64,000 nucleotides of DNA from an uncultured Saprospiraceae bacterium (GTDB lineage: Bacteria; Bacteroidota; Bacteroidia; Chitinophagales; Saprospiraceae): positions 1 through 64,000 of the forward strand of contig CAJQRD010000003.1 in NCBI GenBank assembly GCA_905480605.1, written 5' to 3'. Under the pieces are notes generated by a model. It worked only from the letters and a program-made list of their open reading frames with translations. It was not told the origin of the DNA and did no database searches. Below, piece after piece: positions 45,521 to 54,110 of the stretch; the first letter of the stretch is position 1, and the number at the start of each line of letters is the position of its first letter. Made by a program: the position numbers and the translations under genes.

Positions 45521-46194
45521 TAATTTATTAAATTTCCTAAAACAACTGGGATTAAAATATCACATTCGAACAAGTAGTGCTTATTCAGTATTTCATCAAA
45601 TTCCTTTTTGCTAGGATTTAAAGTATAGTGAACCTTTTCATTTGCATCAATACGTTTGCTATAATCCCTTGTAACATCCTTAATCACTTTTTCATTATCT
45701 GGAACGGCAATAAATTCGAATAGTATTGTTCCATCAGATTGGGGTGTAAACATCCAAGTTTCCCACTCATTCTTTTCATTGTTAAAACTTACAAAGAGAT
45801 GCCCCTTATAATACTTGACAACTTCATTCTCTCTGAAACTAAAAATGGTATCCAATTCATATATGGTTGCAGAAATGCTATCCTCAGAAATATATTTAAA
45901 CGGGATACACTCTTTTCTTCCAGGTAAATACAAGCCACCAGCAACTAAACTACAGTTCTCTGTTTCTTCAACCTTTTGAATAGAAGTTTCAAAGAGAAAA
46001 TGCGATTCTTTAATTGCAGAATATTCATTAATATACAATCGACTGCTGTCACTTTCACAAATAAATGTCCCTAAGAAAATTTCAGGAATTTTACCTGTGG
46101 CTTCAACTGTCGGAGGCATAGCTTCTGAAAATTTCACTCTATGATCGCATGAAAATAACAAAAGTCCTATTATAAATCCCAAAATATATTTCAT
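45520..46194 (-). CDS. Lipoprotein of unknown function (224 aa)
   Basis: A lipoprotein signal peptide (MKYILGFIIGLLLFSC; acylated Cys16). The mature chain is beta-rich (GTFICESDSSRLYINEYSAIKESHF, YKGHLFVSFNNEKNEWETWMF, GTILFEFIAVPDNE). I cannot assign a domain. It follows the USP gene by ten bases and overlaps the next gene by one base, so all three are co-transcribed. Confidence 0.7.
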   Translation of the reverse strand: MKYILGFIIGLLLFSCDHRVKFSEAMPPTVEATGKIPEIFLGTFICESDSSRLYINEYSAIKESHFLFETSIQKVEETENCSLVAGGLYLPGRKECIPFKYISEDSISATIYELDTIFSFRENEVVKYYKGHLFVSFNNEKNEWETWMFTPQSDGTILFEFIAVPDNEKVIKDVTRDYSKRIDANEKVHYTLNPSKKEFDEILNKHYLFECDILIPVVLGNLIN

Positions 46195-46204
46195 ATCATA
46201 TAAT

Positions 46205-47020
46205 TTATGAAAAAACTATTACAGGTATTCTAGATTTATATAAAATCTTTCTTGTCAAACTTGAGTGATATAATCTCTCCCAAAAAGATCTTTCTGGTTT
46301 GTAAAAGGCCAACATCTGTGCGTCTGATCTGTTGAAATAACTAAACAATCCATCCTCAACGGATCGTGCATGAGTATGTATAAAATCTATGTTCTTAAAG
46401 ACTAACTTTTTATGAATGACATCTAAATTTTCATTATCTGGAGACACATGTATTAAATTAATCACTGGACTATTACTCATACTCCAGAAATCATGTAAGC
46501 TCAACATTGCATCTTCTTCATTTGGACTTAAATCTTCACCAGGAATTATATTGGTTGGAAACAGAATGTTTTCAATAGGTTGGAATTTCGCACCATTTGG
46601 AATTGCCAATACAGGAACCGATGTTTGATTAATTGTTTGTGCTGTTACTGTTCCAATTATTCTATCAAACAAGCTATATTTTTGTCTTAATGCCATAACA
46701 ACAAGAGCATAATTCTTTTTGCCAGAAACCTGAGAGATCTCAGTCGATGGCTGAGTACCATACCTTGCATAAATTTCTCCACGTGCGTTTTCAGGTAATT
46801 CCTGCATTTGTTCATGTAAAAGATCTACAACTACAGATTTTCTTTCTTCTATCATTCCTTTAACAGCATTGTGTGAAATAGCCAATAAGGTTGTAACAGG
46901 AATGTCATAAACATTAATGATATCAACTTTAACTTCATCATCAACAATTATTTCTTTCAAGTATTGAAAAGCATTGTAGCAACTATCAGAAAAATCAGTG
47001 GCAAATAATATAGTTTTCAT
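46205..47020 (-). CDS. Universal stress protein, two-domain
   Basis: A 271-residue tandem UspA protein. Domain 1 begins ILFATDFSDSCYNAF; its loop region (MALRQKYSLFDRIIGTVTAQTI) keeps the late GT but not a classical GxxG. Domain 2 begins at NILFPTNIIPGEDL. It is the fifth gene of an operon running from 49012 down to 44750. Confidence 0.9.
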   Translation of the reverse strand: MKTILFATDFSDSCYNAFQYLKEIIVDDEVKVDIINVYDIPVTTLLAISHNAVKGMIEERKSVVVDLLHEQMQELPENARGEIYARYGTQPSTEISQVSGKKNYALVVMALRQKYSLFDRIIGTVTAQTINQTSVPVLAIPNGAKFQPIENILFPTNIIPGEDLSPNEEDAMLSLHDFWSMSNSPVINLIHVSPDNENLDVIHKKLVFKNIDFIHTHARSVEDGLFSYFNRSDAQMLAFYKPERSFWERLYHSSLTRKILYKSRIPVIVFS

Positions 47021-47042
47021 AAAATATTTATTTTATAATTGG

Positions 47043-47873
47043 TTAATTATCAATACAAAGTACCGGAACTTGAGAATGGTTAATTAAGATCTCGACGTTA
47101 CTACCTTGGAAAAACCGTTTGATTGGGCTTCTCGTAGTATGAGAAATACCTATGAGGCTAATGTCATTACTTCTGGTAAAATTCCAAATACCTGAATCTA
47201 TAGAGTAGTCAGAAATAAAATGTGTATGACATTCAAAATCCTTGACCAATAATTTAAAATCCTTTAGTGCTTCTAGCATCAGAATTGTTGGTTGGCTAAA
47301 AAACCCAAAAGTATCAACTGCCAAAATATGAACTTCTTTAACACCAAAGGGCTTGATAAATTCCAAGAATCTGTGTAATGACACTTTGTCATTAGAAGAT
47401 AAATTCGAAGCAAAAACAACTTTTGAAAAATTTACATTTTCAATTGGATTCTTAACAATTAGAGTATTAAGATGGATGTTTCGAATTACTTTTTGAGCAT
47501 TGGAACCAATAAACCATTCTTGTTTTCCTTTTGCTCCTTTAGATCCCATTACTATGAGGTCAAATTTATTCTCTTGAATAACTTCCTCTATATTCTTTAA
47601 GAATTTTCCTCCAGTATAGTGCAATTGACTTTGTAAGTTATACTTATCAATTTTCTCAACTTCGGCTAATAACTTCGCTTTTGTTTGAAGAGCTAAGGCG
47701 CGGTTAACGCTATCCTTAACCTTTTCTTCAACAGGAAGATCTTCCCATTCTTCAGGCAAGTCGGCTGAATTGTATAGATGAATTTCTGCTCCAAGTTTTT
47801 GACCTAATTTACATGCAGCATCTAAGGCATTACTGGCACAAGGACTAAAATCTGTAGGCACTAAAATTTTCAT
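47043..47873 (-). CDS. Universal stress protein, two-domain
   Basis: A 276-residue tandem UspA protein. Domain 1 (ILVPTDFSPCASNALDAA; loop MGSKGAKGKQEWFIGSNAQKVI) has a good nucleotide-binding loop. Domain 2 (KVVFASNLSSNDKVSLHRFL) is degenerate. It lies between the ribosome-hibernation gene and another USP gene. Confidence 0.92.
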   Translation of the reverse strand: MKILVPTDFSPCASNALDAACKLGQKLGAEIHLYNSADLPEEWEDLPVEEKVKDSVNRALALQTKAKLLAEVEKIDKYNLQSQLHYTGGKFLKNIEEVIQENKFDLIVMGSKGAKGKQEWFIGSNAQKVIRNIHLNTLIVKNPIENVNFSKVVFASNLSSNDKVSLHRFLEFIKPFGVKEVHILAVDTFGFFSQPTILMLEALKDFKLLVKDFECHTHFISDYSIDSGIWNFTRSNDISLIGISHTTRSPIKRFFQGSNVEILINHSQVPVLCIDN

Positions 47874-47901
47874 TACATAATTAATTTAAACGTGAATAAT
47901 A

Positions 47902-48201
47902 CTAGTTGTGCTTCCAATAATGTGTTTCCTTGTATTTTTCTACTTGAGTATCAATTTTTTTGATAGCCATTTTAAATGCTTTAGCTTCATCAGATGATTC
48001 TGCTTTTGAAAAAAGATTTCCGCCTTTTTCCATTTCAAAAATCAAAGCCATTTCAATTTCACCTTTTTCAAAACTTCTGATGTTCAGTTTCACCGTTTTG
48101 ACAAAAGGATATTTACTATATCGTTTTTCAATATCATCAGAATAAAAATCTTTAAGACCTTCCTGATGCACATGACCCTTTGCATTAATAATTATGTCCA
48201 T
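47902..48201 (-). CDS. Ribosome hibernation factor (HPF/RaiA type)
   Basis: A 99-residue short-form HPF/RaiA protein that occupies the ribosomal decoding centre in resting cells. It starts MDIIINAKGHV and has the beta-alpha-beta-beta-beta-alpha pattern, with YSKYPFVKTVKLNIRSFEKGEIEMALIF in the centre and a C-terminal helix (AFKMAIKKIDTQVEKYKETH). It lacks the C-terminal dimerising domain of the long form. It fits a dormancy programme with the neighbouring USP and CBS genes. Confidence 0.85.
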   Translation of the reverse strand: MDIIINAKGHVHQEGLKDFYSDDIEKRYSKYPFVKTVKLNIRSFEKGEIEMALIFEMEKGGNLFSKAESSDEAKAFKMAIKKIDTQVEKYKETHYWKHN

Positions 48202-48224
48202 ATTTTTATTCTTTGGTTTTGTGT

Positions 48225-48575
48225 TTAAGATTCAATTCCATGTTCATTTTGTCTGTTCAAGCTCCAATGATCAGTAACTGTAGTTTGCAACCACAAGTCT
48301 TTTGATTTTCTAAATACCTGAACCGATAAATTATATTTTTCTTGAAAACTTGATTCCAATTGCTCAACGCTCATTTCAGGATCAATTTCAATATAATCAT
48401 TCACAGAAAATGATGTTATGTCTTTTAAAGCTAAATCTTCATTTATTTTCTCCTTATCTAAAGAACCTGCACCAGCATCATGGGCAGTAGAATAAAAAGC
48501 CACAGTTAATCCGGGGAAAAAATCATTAAAATCACTTTTCACCTGGGCGATTGTTTTATTAAGATACATTTTCAT
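48225..48575 (-). CDS. Conserved Bacteroidota protein of unknown function (116 aa)
   Basis: A 116-residue cytosolic protein: KMYLNKTIAQVKSDFNDFFPGLTVAFY at the start, IEIDPEMSVEQLESSFQEKYNLSVQVFRKSKDLWLQTT later, ending SLNRQNEHG. I know this as a recurrent hypothetical protein of Bacteroidota, but no function is established. It sits between a CBS-pair gene and the hibernation factor gene in one operon. Confidence 0.75.
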   Translation of the reverse strand: MKMYLNKTIAQVKSDFNDFFPGLTVAFYSTAHDAGAGSLDKEKINEDLALKDITSFSVNDYIEIDPEMSVEQLESSFQEKYNLSVQVFRKSKDLWLQTTVTDHWSLNRQNEHGIES

Positions 48576-48589
48576 AATGTCATTATTTG

Positions 48590-49012
48590 TTAAGTAGTTA
48601 ATAGTTTTTGCAAGTACACCATCATATCATAAGTTGTCACGATGCCAACCAACTCATTATTATCGGTAACGGGCAAAGCATTTACATGTTTTCCAATCAT
48701 AATTTCCAAGGCATCACCGATATTCATATCAGCATCAATACAGTATGGCCTTTTAGTCATTATTTCATCAACATCTAAAGTATCAAATTTTTTATCCTTT
48801 ATAAATTGATCAAAACTATTGGTAACCACACCTTCTAGATATAAGATGTCACCCAAACTTATAATTCCTCGGACATCCCCCATTACCTGAATGATAATAT
48901 GATGTATATTATTCTCATGGAAATAATCTTTGGCTTTTCTAAGTTTATCCTTAGGATGAAGTGTTATGAGTTTATCACTCATCACATTTCGAACTATATT
49001 ATTATTTTCCAT
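48590..49012 (-). CDS. CBS-pair domain protein
   Basis: A 140-residue tandem CBS protein (VRNVMSDKLITLHPKDKL, IIQVMGDVRGIISLGDIL, VNALPVTDNNELVGIVTTYDMMVYL). First gene of a seven-gene minus-strand operon. Its predicted transcript starts about 19 bp upstream of the start codon, at a GATATTTG -7 element placed 29.5 bp from a regulon site. Confidence 0.9.
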   Translation of the reverse strand: MENNNIVRNVMSDKLITLHPKDKLRKAKDYFHENNIHHIIIQVMGDVRGIISLGDILYLEGVVTNSFDQFIKDKKFDTLDVDEIMTKRPYCIDADMNIGDALEIMIGKHVNALPVTDNNELVGIVTTYDMMVYLQKLLTT

Positions 49013-49066
49013 AATTAATTTCTTTTCTTAAATCAAATATCATGGATAAATATTTTATTTACACTA

Positions 49067-49098
49067 ATTACGATCACTAATAAAAATGATATTTATCA
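49067..49098. promoter_or_regulatory. Regulon sites between the CBS/USP operon and cardiolipin synthase
   Basis: TAATTACGATCA (49067-49078, one mismatch) and TGATATTTATCA (49087-49098, full), centres 20 bp apart here. For the minus-strand operon a GATATTTG -7 element (49043-49036) begins exactly 29.5 bp from the centre of the first. For cls on the plus strand the -7 is less clear: TACATTTA at 49127, about 5 bp further away than usual. Confidence 0.6.
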
Positions 49099-49142
49099 TC
49101 TTTTGAAGAAAAATAAAGTGACATATTACATTTATTTTTTCT

Positions 49143-50543
49143 ATGGAATTAAGCTATATAACAATATTGTTTTTGTATCTTCTAATAGTTGTGTTAACTA
49201 TTAGAAAGACTTTGTTGCAAGTTTCAAACCCTGCCAAAACCTTATCATGGATTATGGTCATTGTATTCATGCCAGTTTTTGGGTTATTGTTATTTAAGAT
49301 TATTGGAAGAAATATCAGAAAAGATAAAAAGTCGCTTCAAATTCAACCTTTTTACAATTCAACAAACCACCCTATTAAGATGGACTTATTGCCAAGCAAT
49401 AAACGCAGGCTTGTCAGTTTATTGGATCAAAACCTTTCGTCTGGAATTTCTTACAATAATGAGGTTTTGGTTATTAAAAATGGTGAAGCAACTTTTAACT
49501 CCATCTTATTAGATTTTGAAAAAGCAAAAAGAACAATTCATCTTGATTTCTATATTATAGAAGGAGGCAAAATATTCTCAAATTTTAAAGAAGTATTTAA
49601 ACTTAAAATTAAAGAGGGCGTAAAGATCAGATTGGTTTATGATGCTTTTGGTACTGGTAGAAAGAACAATTCACTTATAAATGAGCTTGAAGCTATAGGA
49701 GTAGAAACGAAAGTATATATGCCCTTCAACTTCCTAACATCATTGTCATATTTAAATTATCGCAATCATAGAAAAATTGTCATTATAGACAGCCAAATCG
49801 CATATACGGGAGGTATGAACATCAGTGATAAGCACATTAGCAGTCAAAATACCCTTGGGCTTTGGCGAGATACTTTTGTGAAAATCGTAGGTCTAGCAGC
49901 ACTTGATTTTGAAAAAGTATTCAATAGTGATTGGGCGCATGCTGGAGGAAGTTTAATAGAAATAGAGACAAAGCAAGAAACTAGCGATGAAGGAGGGGTC
50001 CCCGTACAGGTTATTGCCAGTGGGCCAGACTCCCCTTTTCATGGAATACTCCACGAGTACTTTACTATAATTACAGACGCTGAAGACTATGTATATATTT
50101 CTACGCCCTACTTTGTACCAGGTGAGTCTATATTAATGGCATTAAAAACAGCAGCACTAAGTGGCATTGATGTCAGATTAATGATGCCATATAATTCAGA
50201 TTCAAAATGGATGAGATGGTGTATGTTTACTTATCTAGAAGACCTATTAGCGGCAGGAGTGAAGATTTATCTGTATCATAAAGGATTCTTACATAACAAG
50301 GTATTTATCAGCGACGATATTATATCAAGTATTGGAACTGCAAATGTTGATGAAAGGAGTTTTGAGACAAATTTTGAGATCAACGCCATTATTTATGATA
50401 GAAAGACGACACTTGATTTAAAAAGCCACTTTTTTGAAGATATTGCATCATGCGAGTTACTCTCTCTTGAACATTTTCAATCACGTCCAGATCGTAATAA
50501 AATAATGGAAGCCGTTGCCAGATTGACCAGCCCAATTCTATAA
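49143..50543 (+). CDS. cls: Cardiolipin synthase (PLD family)
   Basis: A 466-residue membrane enzyme that joins phosphatidylglycerols to cardiolipin. Two N-terminal membrane segments are followed by two PLD motifs: HRKIVIIDSQIAYTGG and HNKVFISDDIISSIGTAN, each with HxK(x)4D. The GLWRDTFVKIVG block and the SPYFVPGE-like STPYFVPGES block are typical. It diverges from the USP/CBS operon, sharing regulon sites, so membrane remodelling may be part of the response. Confidence 0.95.
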   Translation: MELSYITILFLYLLIVVLTIRKTLLQVSNPAKTLSWIMVIVFMPVFGLLLFKIIGRNIRKDKKSLQIQPFYNSTNHPIKMDLLPSNKRRLVSLLDQNLSSGISYNNEVLVIKNGEATFNSILLDFEKAKRTIHLDFYIIEGGKIFSNFKEVFKLKIKEGVKIRLVYDAFGTGRKNNSLINELEAIGVETKVYMPFNFLTSLSYLNYRNHRKIVIIDSQIAYTGGMNISDKHISSQNTLGLWRDTFVKIVGLAALDFEKVFNSDWAHAGGSLIEIETKQETSDEGGVPVQVIASGPDSPFHGILHEYFTIITDAEDYVYISTPYFVPGESILMALKTAALSGIDVRLMMPYNSDSKWMRWCMFTYLEDLLAAGVKIYLYHKGFLHNKVFISDDIISSIGTANVDERSFETNFEINAIIYDRKTTLDLKSHFFEDIASCELLSLEHFQSRPDRNKIMEAVARLTSPIL

Positions 50544-50575
50544 AAAGCACTGTTTTTAGAGGTAAAAGTAGATGA

Positions 50576-50609
50576 TGATTTAAATCATGAAAAGGGGTGA
50601 CAACCATCA
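50576..50609 (+). promoter_or_regulatory. Tandem regulon site upstream of the cbb3 oxidase operon
   Basis: TGATTTAAATCA (50576-50587) and TGACAACCATCA (50598-50609), both full matches, centres exactly 22 bp apart. A degenerate -7 element TAACTTGC starts at 50633, 29.5 bp past the second centre. This is the position and logic of FixK/FNR boxes ahead of fixNOQP operons elsewhere. Confidence 0.8.
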
Positions 50610-50656
50610 TTAAATAGTGTTAACACAAACTATAACTTGCGCTAAAATAAGATATC

Positions 50657-50872
50657 ATGCAGATAATAATATTTCTGATTGCCTTGAGTCTAATGATAGC
50701 AATTGGGTTTTTATTTGCCTTTTTTTGGGCAGTTGGAGACGGACAATATGACGACGACTTCACCCCGTCCTTAAGAATACTGGTGGATGACGATATGATT
50801 CCCCCAACCCAAGACAATTCTCAAAACAATAATTTCAACGAATCAAAACCTGTTCAAAATGTCGAAGATTGA
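50657..50872 (+). CDS. ccoS: cbb3 oxidase assembly protein CcoS
   Basis: A 71-residue protein with one N-terminal membrane segment and the invariant FFWAVGDGQYDD motif of CcoS/FixS, needed for heme and copper insertion into CcoN. It leads the oxidase operon and its 3' end overlaps ccoN by 14 bases. Confidence 0.9.
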   Translation: MQIIIFLIALSLMIAIGFLFAFFWAVGDGQYDDDFTPSLRILVDDDMIPPTQDNSQNNNFNESKPVQNVED

Positions 50873-53000
50873 AACCTTCAGTTACGATAACAAAATCGTA
50901 AGAAACTTTGCTGTTGCCACTGCCATCTGGGGTCTAATTGGTATGCTCGTAGGTTTAATTGCTGCCTTACAATTGATATGGCCAGAATTAAATTTTAGTA
51001 ACCAATATATTTCATTTGGGCGAATAAGACCGTTACATACGAATGCTGTAATTTTTGCATTTGTTGGTAACGGTATTTTTATGGGTGTTTATTACTCACT
51101 CCAAAGGCTGCTTAAAGCCAGAATGTTTAATGATGTATTGTCCAAAGTTCACTTTTGGGGTTGGCAAGCCATTATTCTTGCTGCTGCAATTACTCTTCCT
51201 CTAGGGTTTACAAGCTCTGCTGAATATGCCGAATTAGAATGGCCAATAGATATTGCCATTGCTTTGGTATGGATAGTATTTGGAATCAACATGTTTGGTA
51301 CCATACTTAAGAGAAGAGAACATCATATGTATGTAGCCATTTGGTTTTACATAGCTACATGGATAACTGTAACCGTTTTACATGTTATTAAGAACTTGGA
51401 AATTCCAGTGCATATGTGGAATAGTATTCCTGTATTTGCAGGTGTTCAAGATGCTCTAATACAATGGTGGTACGGACACAATGCTGTTGCCTTTTTCCTG
51501 ACAACACCTTATCTGGGATTGATGTATTACTTTTTACCAAAAGCGGCCAATCGTCCGGTTTACTCATATAAGCTTTCGATTATACACTTCTGGGCATTGA
51601 TATTTATATACATATGGGCAGGTCCGCACCATTTATTATATACTTCATTGCCTGATTGGGCTCAATCATTAGGAACTGCATTTAGTTTGATGCTAATTGC
51701 GCCTTCATGGGGTGGAATGTTAAATGGACTATTGACGTTAAGAGGTGCTTGGGATAAAGTGAGAAGAGATCCCATACTTAAGTTTATGGTAGTTGCTGTA
51801 ACCGCATATGGTATGGCAACTTTGGAAGGTCCGTTATTAAGTATCAAATCAATAAATGCAATTAGTCACTATACAGATTGGACTGTAGGTCATGTGCATG
51901 TCGGTACTTTGGGATGGAATGGTATGTTGACCTTTGGTATTCTTTACTGGCTATGGCCACGATTATATGGTACAAAATTATTTTCAACGAAATTGGCCAA
52001 TCAGCATTTTTGGCTAGGAACGCTAGGCACTTTATTTTACACCATCCCATTATATTGGGCAGGATGGACACAAAGTATGATGTGGAAGAAATTTACAGAA
52101 GATGGCTTTTTAGCATATGGTAATTTCTTAGAAACAGTTACGCAGATAATTCCTATGTATATGATAAGAGCAGTAGGTGGAACAATCTACGTCATAGGAG
52201 TATTTCTCATGATTTATAATCTTTGGAAAACGGCTCAGGCTGGAAAACTAATTGAGAATGTAGAAGCAAGTGCTCCTCCTAGAGAAAAATATGTTGCACA
52301 TAAAGGAGAACACTGGCACAGATGGATAGAACGAAGACCAGTTCAGTTATTGGTAATAAGTGCTGTAGTTGTACTGATTGGAGGACTTGTTGAGATTTTC
52401 CCAATGCTGGTCATAGATAATAATGTTCCAAAAATTGAAAGTGTCAAACCATACACTGCACTTGAGCTAGAAGGTAGAGACATCTACATCAGAGAAGGTT
52501 GTGTCGGGTGTCACTCACAAATGATTAGACCATTTCGGTCTGAGACTGAACGGTATGGAGAATTTTCAAAATCAGGTGAGTTTATTTACGATAGACCATT
52601 TTTATGGGGAAGTAAACGAACGGGACCAGACCTACATCGTATTGGACAAAAGTATCCAGACAGTTGGCACTTTAACCACATGTATGATCCGGAAAGTATG
52701 TCTCCTGGATCAATCATGCCGCCTTATCCTTGGCTACTAGATCAAGATATAAATACTGATTATACCGCTGCTAAGATTAGAGTTCTGAAAATGCTTAACA
52801 CACCTTATCCTCACAATTATGAAAATGAGGCCGTGGACAAACTTAAAGCGCAAGCTAAAATAATAGCCAAATCTATTGTTGAAGAACTTGCCGAAGAAGA
52901 AATAGACTTGGAAGTATTAGAAACCAAAGAAATTGTAGCTCTAATCGCTTACTTGCAAAGATTAGGTACAGATATAAAACCTAAAACATTAGATAAATAA
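50859..53000 (+). CDS. ccoNO: cbb3 cytochrome c oxidase, fused CcoN-CcoO
   Basis: A 713-residue fusion of subunits I and II of the high-affinity oxidase. Residues about 1-480 are CcoN with 12 or more membrane segments; His60 in RPLHTNAV is the low-spin heme b ligand, and QWWYGHNAV, WAGPHHLLY and VGHVHVGTLGWNG bear the copper and heme ligands. Residues about 500-713 are CcoO with a membrane anchor and one heme c site CVGCH at about 548-552 plus a late SIMPPYPWL Met ligand. Such fusions are known in Bacteroidota. Confidence 0.96.
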   Translation: MSKIETFSYDNKIVRNFAVATAIWGLIGMLVGLIAALQLIWPELNFSNQYISFGRIRPLHTNAVIFAFVGNGIFMGVYYSLQRLLKARMFNDVLSKVHFWGWQAIILAAAITLPLGFTSSAEYAELEWPIDIAIALVWIVFGINMFGTILKRREHHMYVAIWFYIATWITVTVLHVIKNLEIPVHMWNSIPVFAGVQDALIQWWYGHNAVAFFLTTPYLGLMYYFLPKAANRPVYSYKLSIIHFWALIFIYIWAGPHHLLYTSLPDWAQSLGTAFSLMLIAPSWGGMLNGLLTLRGAWDKVRRDPILKFMVVAVTAYGMATLEGPLLSIKSINAISHYTDWTVGHVHVGTLGWNGMLTFGILYWLWPRLYGTKLFSTKLANQHFWLGTLGTLFYTIPLYWAGWTQSMMWKKFTEDGFLAYGNFLETVTQIIPMYMIRAVGGTIYVIGVFLMIYNLWKTAQAGKLIENVEASAPPREKYVAHKGEHWHRWIERRPVQLLVISAVVVLIGGLVEIFPMLVIDNNVPKIESVKPYTALELEGRDIYIREGCVGCHSQMIRPFRSETERYGEFSKSGEFIYDRPFLWGSKRTGPDLHRIGQKYPDSWHFNHMYDPESMSPGSIMPPYPWLLDQDINTDYTAAKIRVLKMLNTPYPHNYENEAVDKLKAQAKIIAKSIVEELAEEEIDLEVLETKEIVALIAYLQRLGTDIKPKTLDK

Positions 53001-53012
53001 AACAATTAAATC

Positions 53013-53198
53013 ATGTATAAATATATATTAGAAACTGCAGGTAATATTAATTGGATGGCCTTGTTTGCTTTGTTAACTTTTGTAACAATATTTACACTAT
53101 CTGCATATCTTGTTTTCAGAAAAGATAAAGAGGAATTAAATAGATTATCAAGTTTACCACTAGCTGATGATGACCCTATTATTGTCAAATCTAATTAA
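53013..53198 (+). CDS. ccoQ: CcoQ-like small oxidase subunit
   Basis: A 61-residue single-pass membrane protein (WMALFALLTFVTIFTLSAYLVF) with a charged C-terminus. It sits between ccoNO and ccoP, the standard place of CcoQ/FixQ; similarity beyond size, topology and position is low. Confidence 0.75.
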   Translation: MYKYILETAGNINWMALFALLTFVTIFTLSAYLVFRKDKEELNRLSSLPLADDDPIIVKSN

Positions 53199-53209
53199 TA
53201 AAGAGGAAC

Positions 53210-54106
53210 ATGAAAACTAAAGCAATTAACTTAATCGGTGTAATATTACTTTTGCCAACTATTACTTTTTCAACACCTACAGCAGGAAGTGCAAAGTTTC
53301 AATGGATTTTTGAAAATATAGTTTTGGTATTAGGTTTGTTGGTTATTATAGCCGTCTTCTTCTCGCTGTGGAATTTGGCCAGTGCAATAATGAATCAAAA
53401 AATTGATGAATTACGCGGTGGAGAATCTATAGAGACGATAAAAAAAGGACCATCTATATTTAAAAAATTATATGACAAATCCTGGAACCTAATTCCTATG
53501 GATAAGGAAGCAGATTTTGATTTAGGTCATGACTATGATGGTATTAGAGAATTAGACAACTCGCTTCCTCCATGGTGGACATATACATTTTACCTTACCA
53601 TAGTATGGGCAATTGGATATATCTTTGTTTTTCATATGTCTGATATCGGTCAAAGCCAAAGTACAGAATATGCAGTAGAAATGGAAGATGCTAGAATTGC
53701 CAAGAGAAACTTCCTTGCAAGTAAACCAGATGATGTCAATGAAAGCAATGTAATTTTTGTTGGAGATCCTGAAGCTCTCGAAATTGGTAAAACAAGGTTT
53801 ATTCTTTCTTGTGCTGCATGTCACAATGTTGATGGTCGTGGAGGAGTAGGGCCAAATCTAACGGATGAGTATTGGATTAATGGTGGTAGTATACAAGATA
53901 TATTTAAAACTATAAAATATGGTGTTCCTCAAAAGGGAATGATAGCTTGGGCTTCACAAATTCAACCTTCAACAATGCAGAAGGTTGCCAGTTATATTTT
54001 GACTTTACAGGGGACAAATCCACCAGAACCAAAAGCACCTCAAGGAGAAATTTATGTAAGAGAAGAACCAATTCAAGTGACCGAAGCAATAGAGGAAGAA
54101 CAATAA
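53210..54106 (+). CDS. ccoP: cbb3 oxidase subunit CcoP with a single heme
   Basis: A 298-residue membrane-anchored cytochrome c. Two membrane segments (about 30-55 and 118-145) precede the periplasmic part, with the cbb3 N-terminal-type block LDNSLPPWWTYTFYLTIVWAIGY. Only one CxxCH, CAACH at residues 201-205, is present, with a late Met ligand near QKGMIAW. Classical CcoP has two hemes; this shorter form is found in Bacteroidota. It transfers electrons to the oxidase. Confidence 0.92.
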   Translation: MKTKAINLIGVILLLPTITFSTPTAGSAKFQWIFENIVLVLGLLVIIAVFFSLWNLASAIMNQKIDELRGGESIETIKKGPSIFKKLYDKSWNLIPMDKEADFDLGHDYDGIRELDNSLPPWWTYTFYLTIVWAIGYIFVFHMSDIGQSQSTEYAVEMEDARIAKRNFLASKPDDVNESNVIFVGDPEALEIGKTRFILSCAACHNVDGRGGVGPNLTDEYWINGGSIQDIFKTIKYGVPQKGMIAWASQIQPSTMQKVASYILTLQGTNPPEPKAPQGEIYVREEPIQVTEAIEEEQ

Positions 54107-54110
54107 AACT

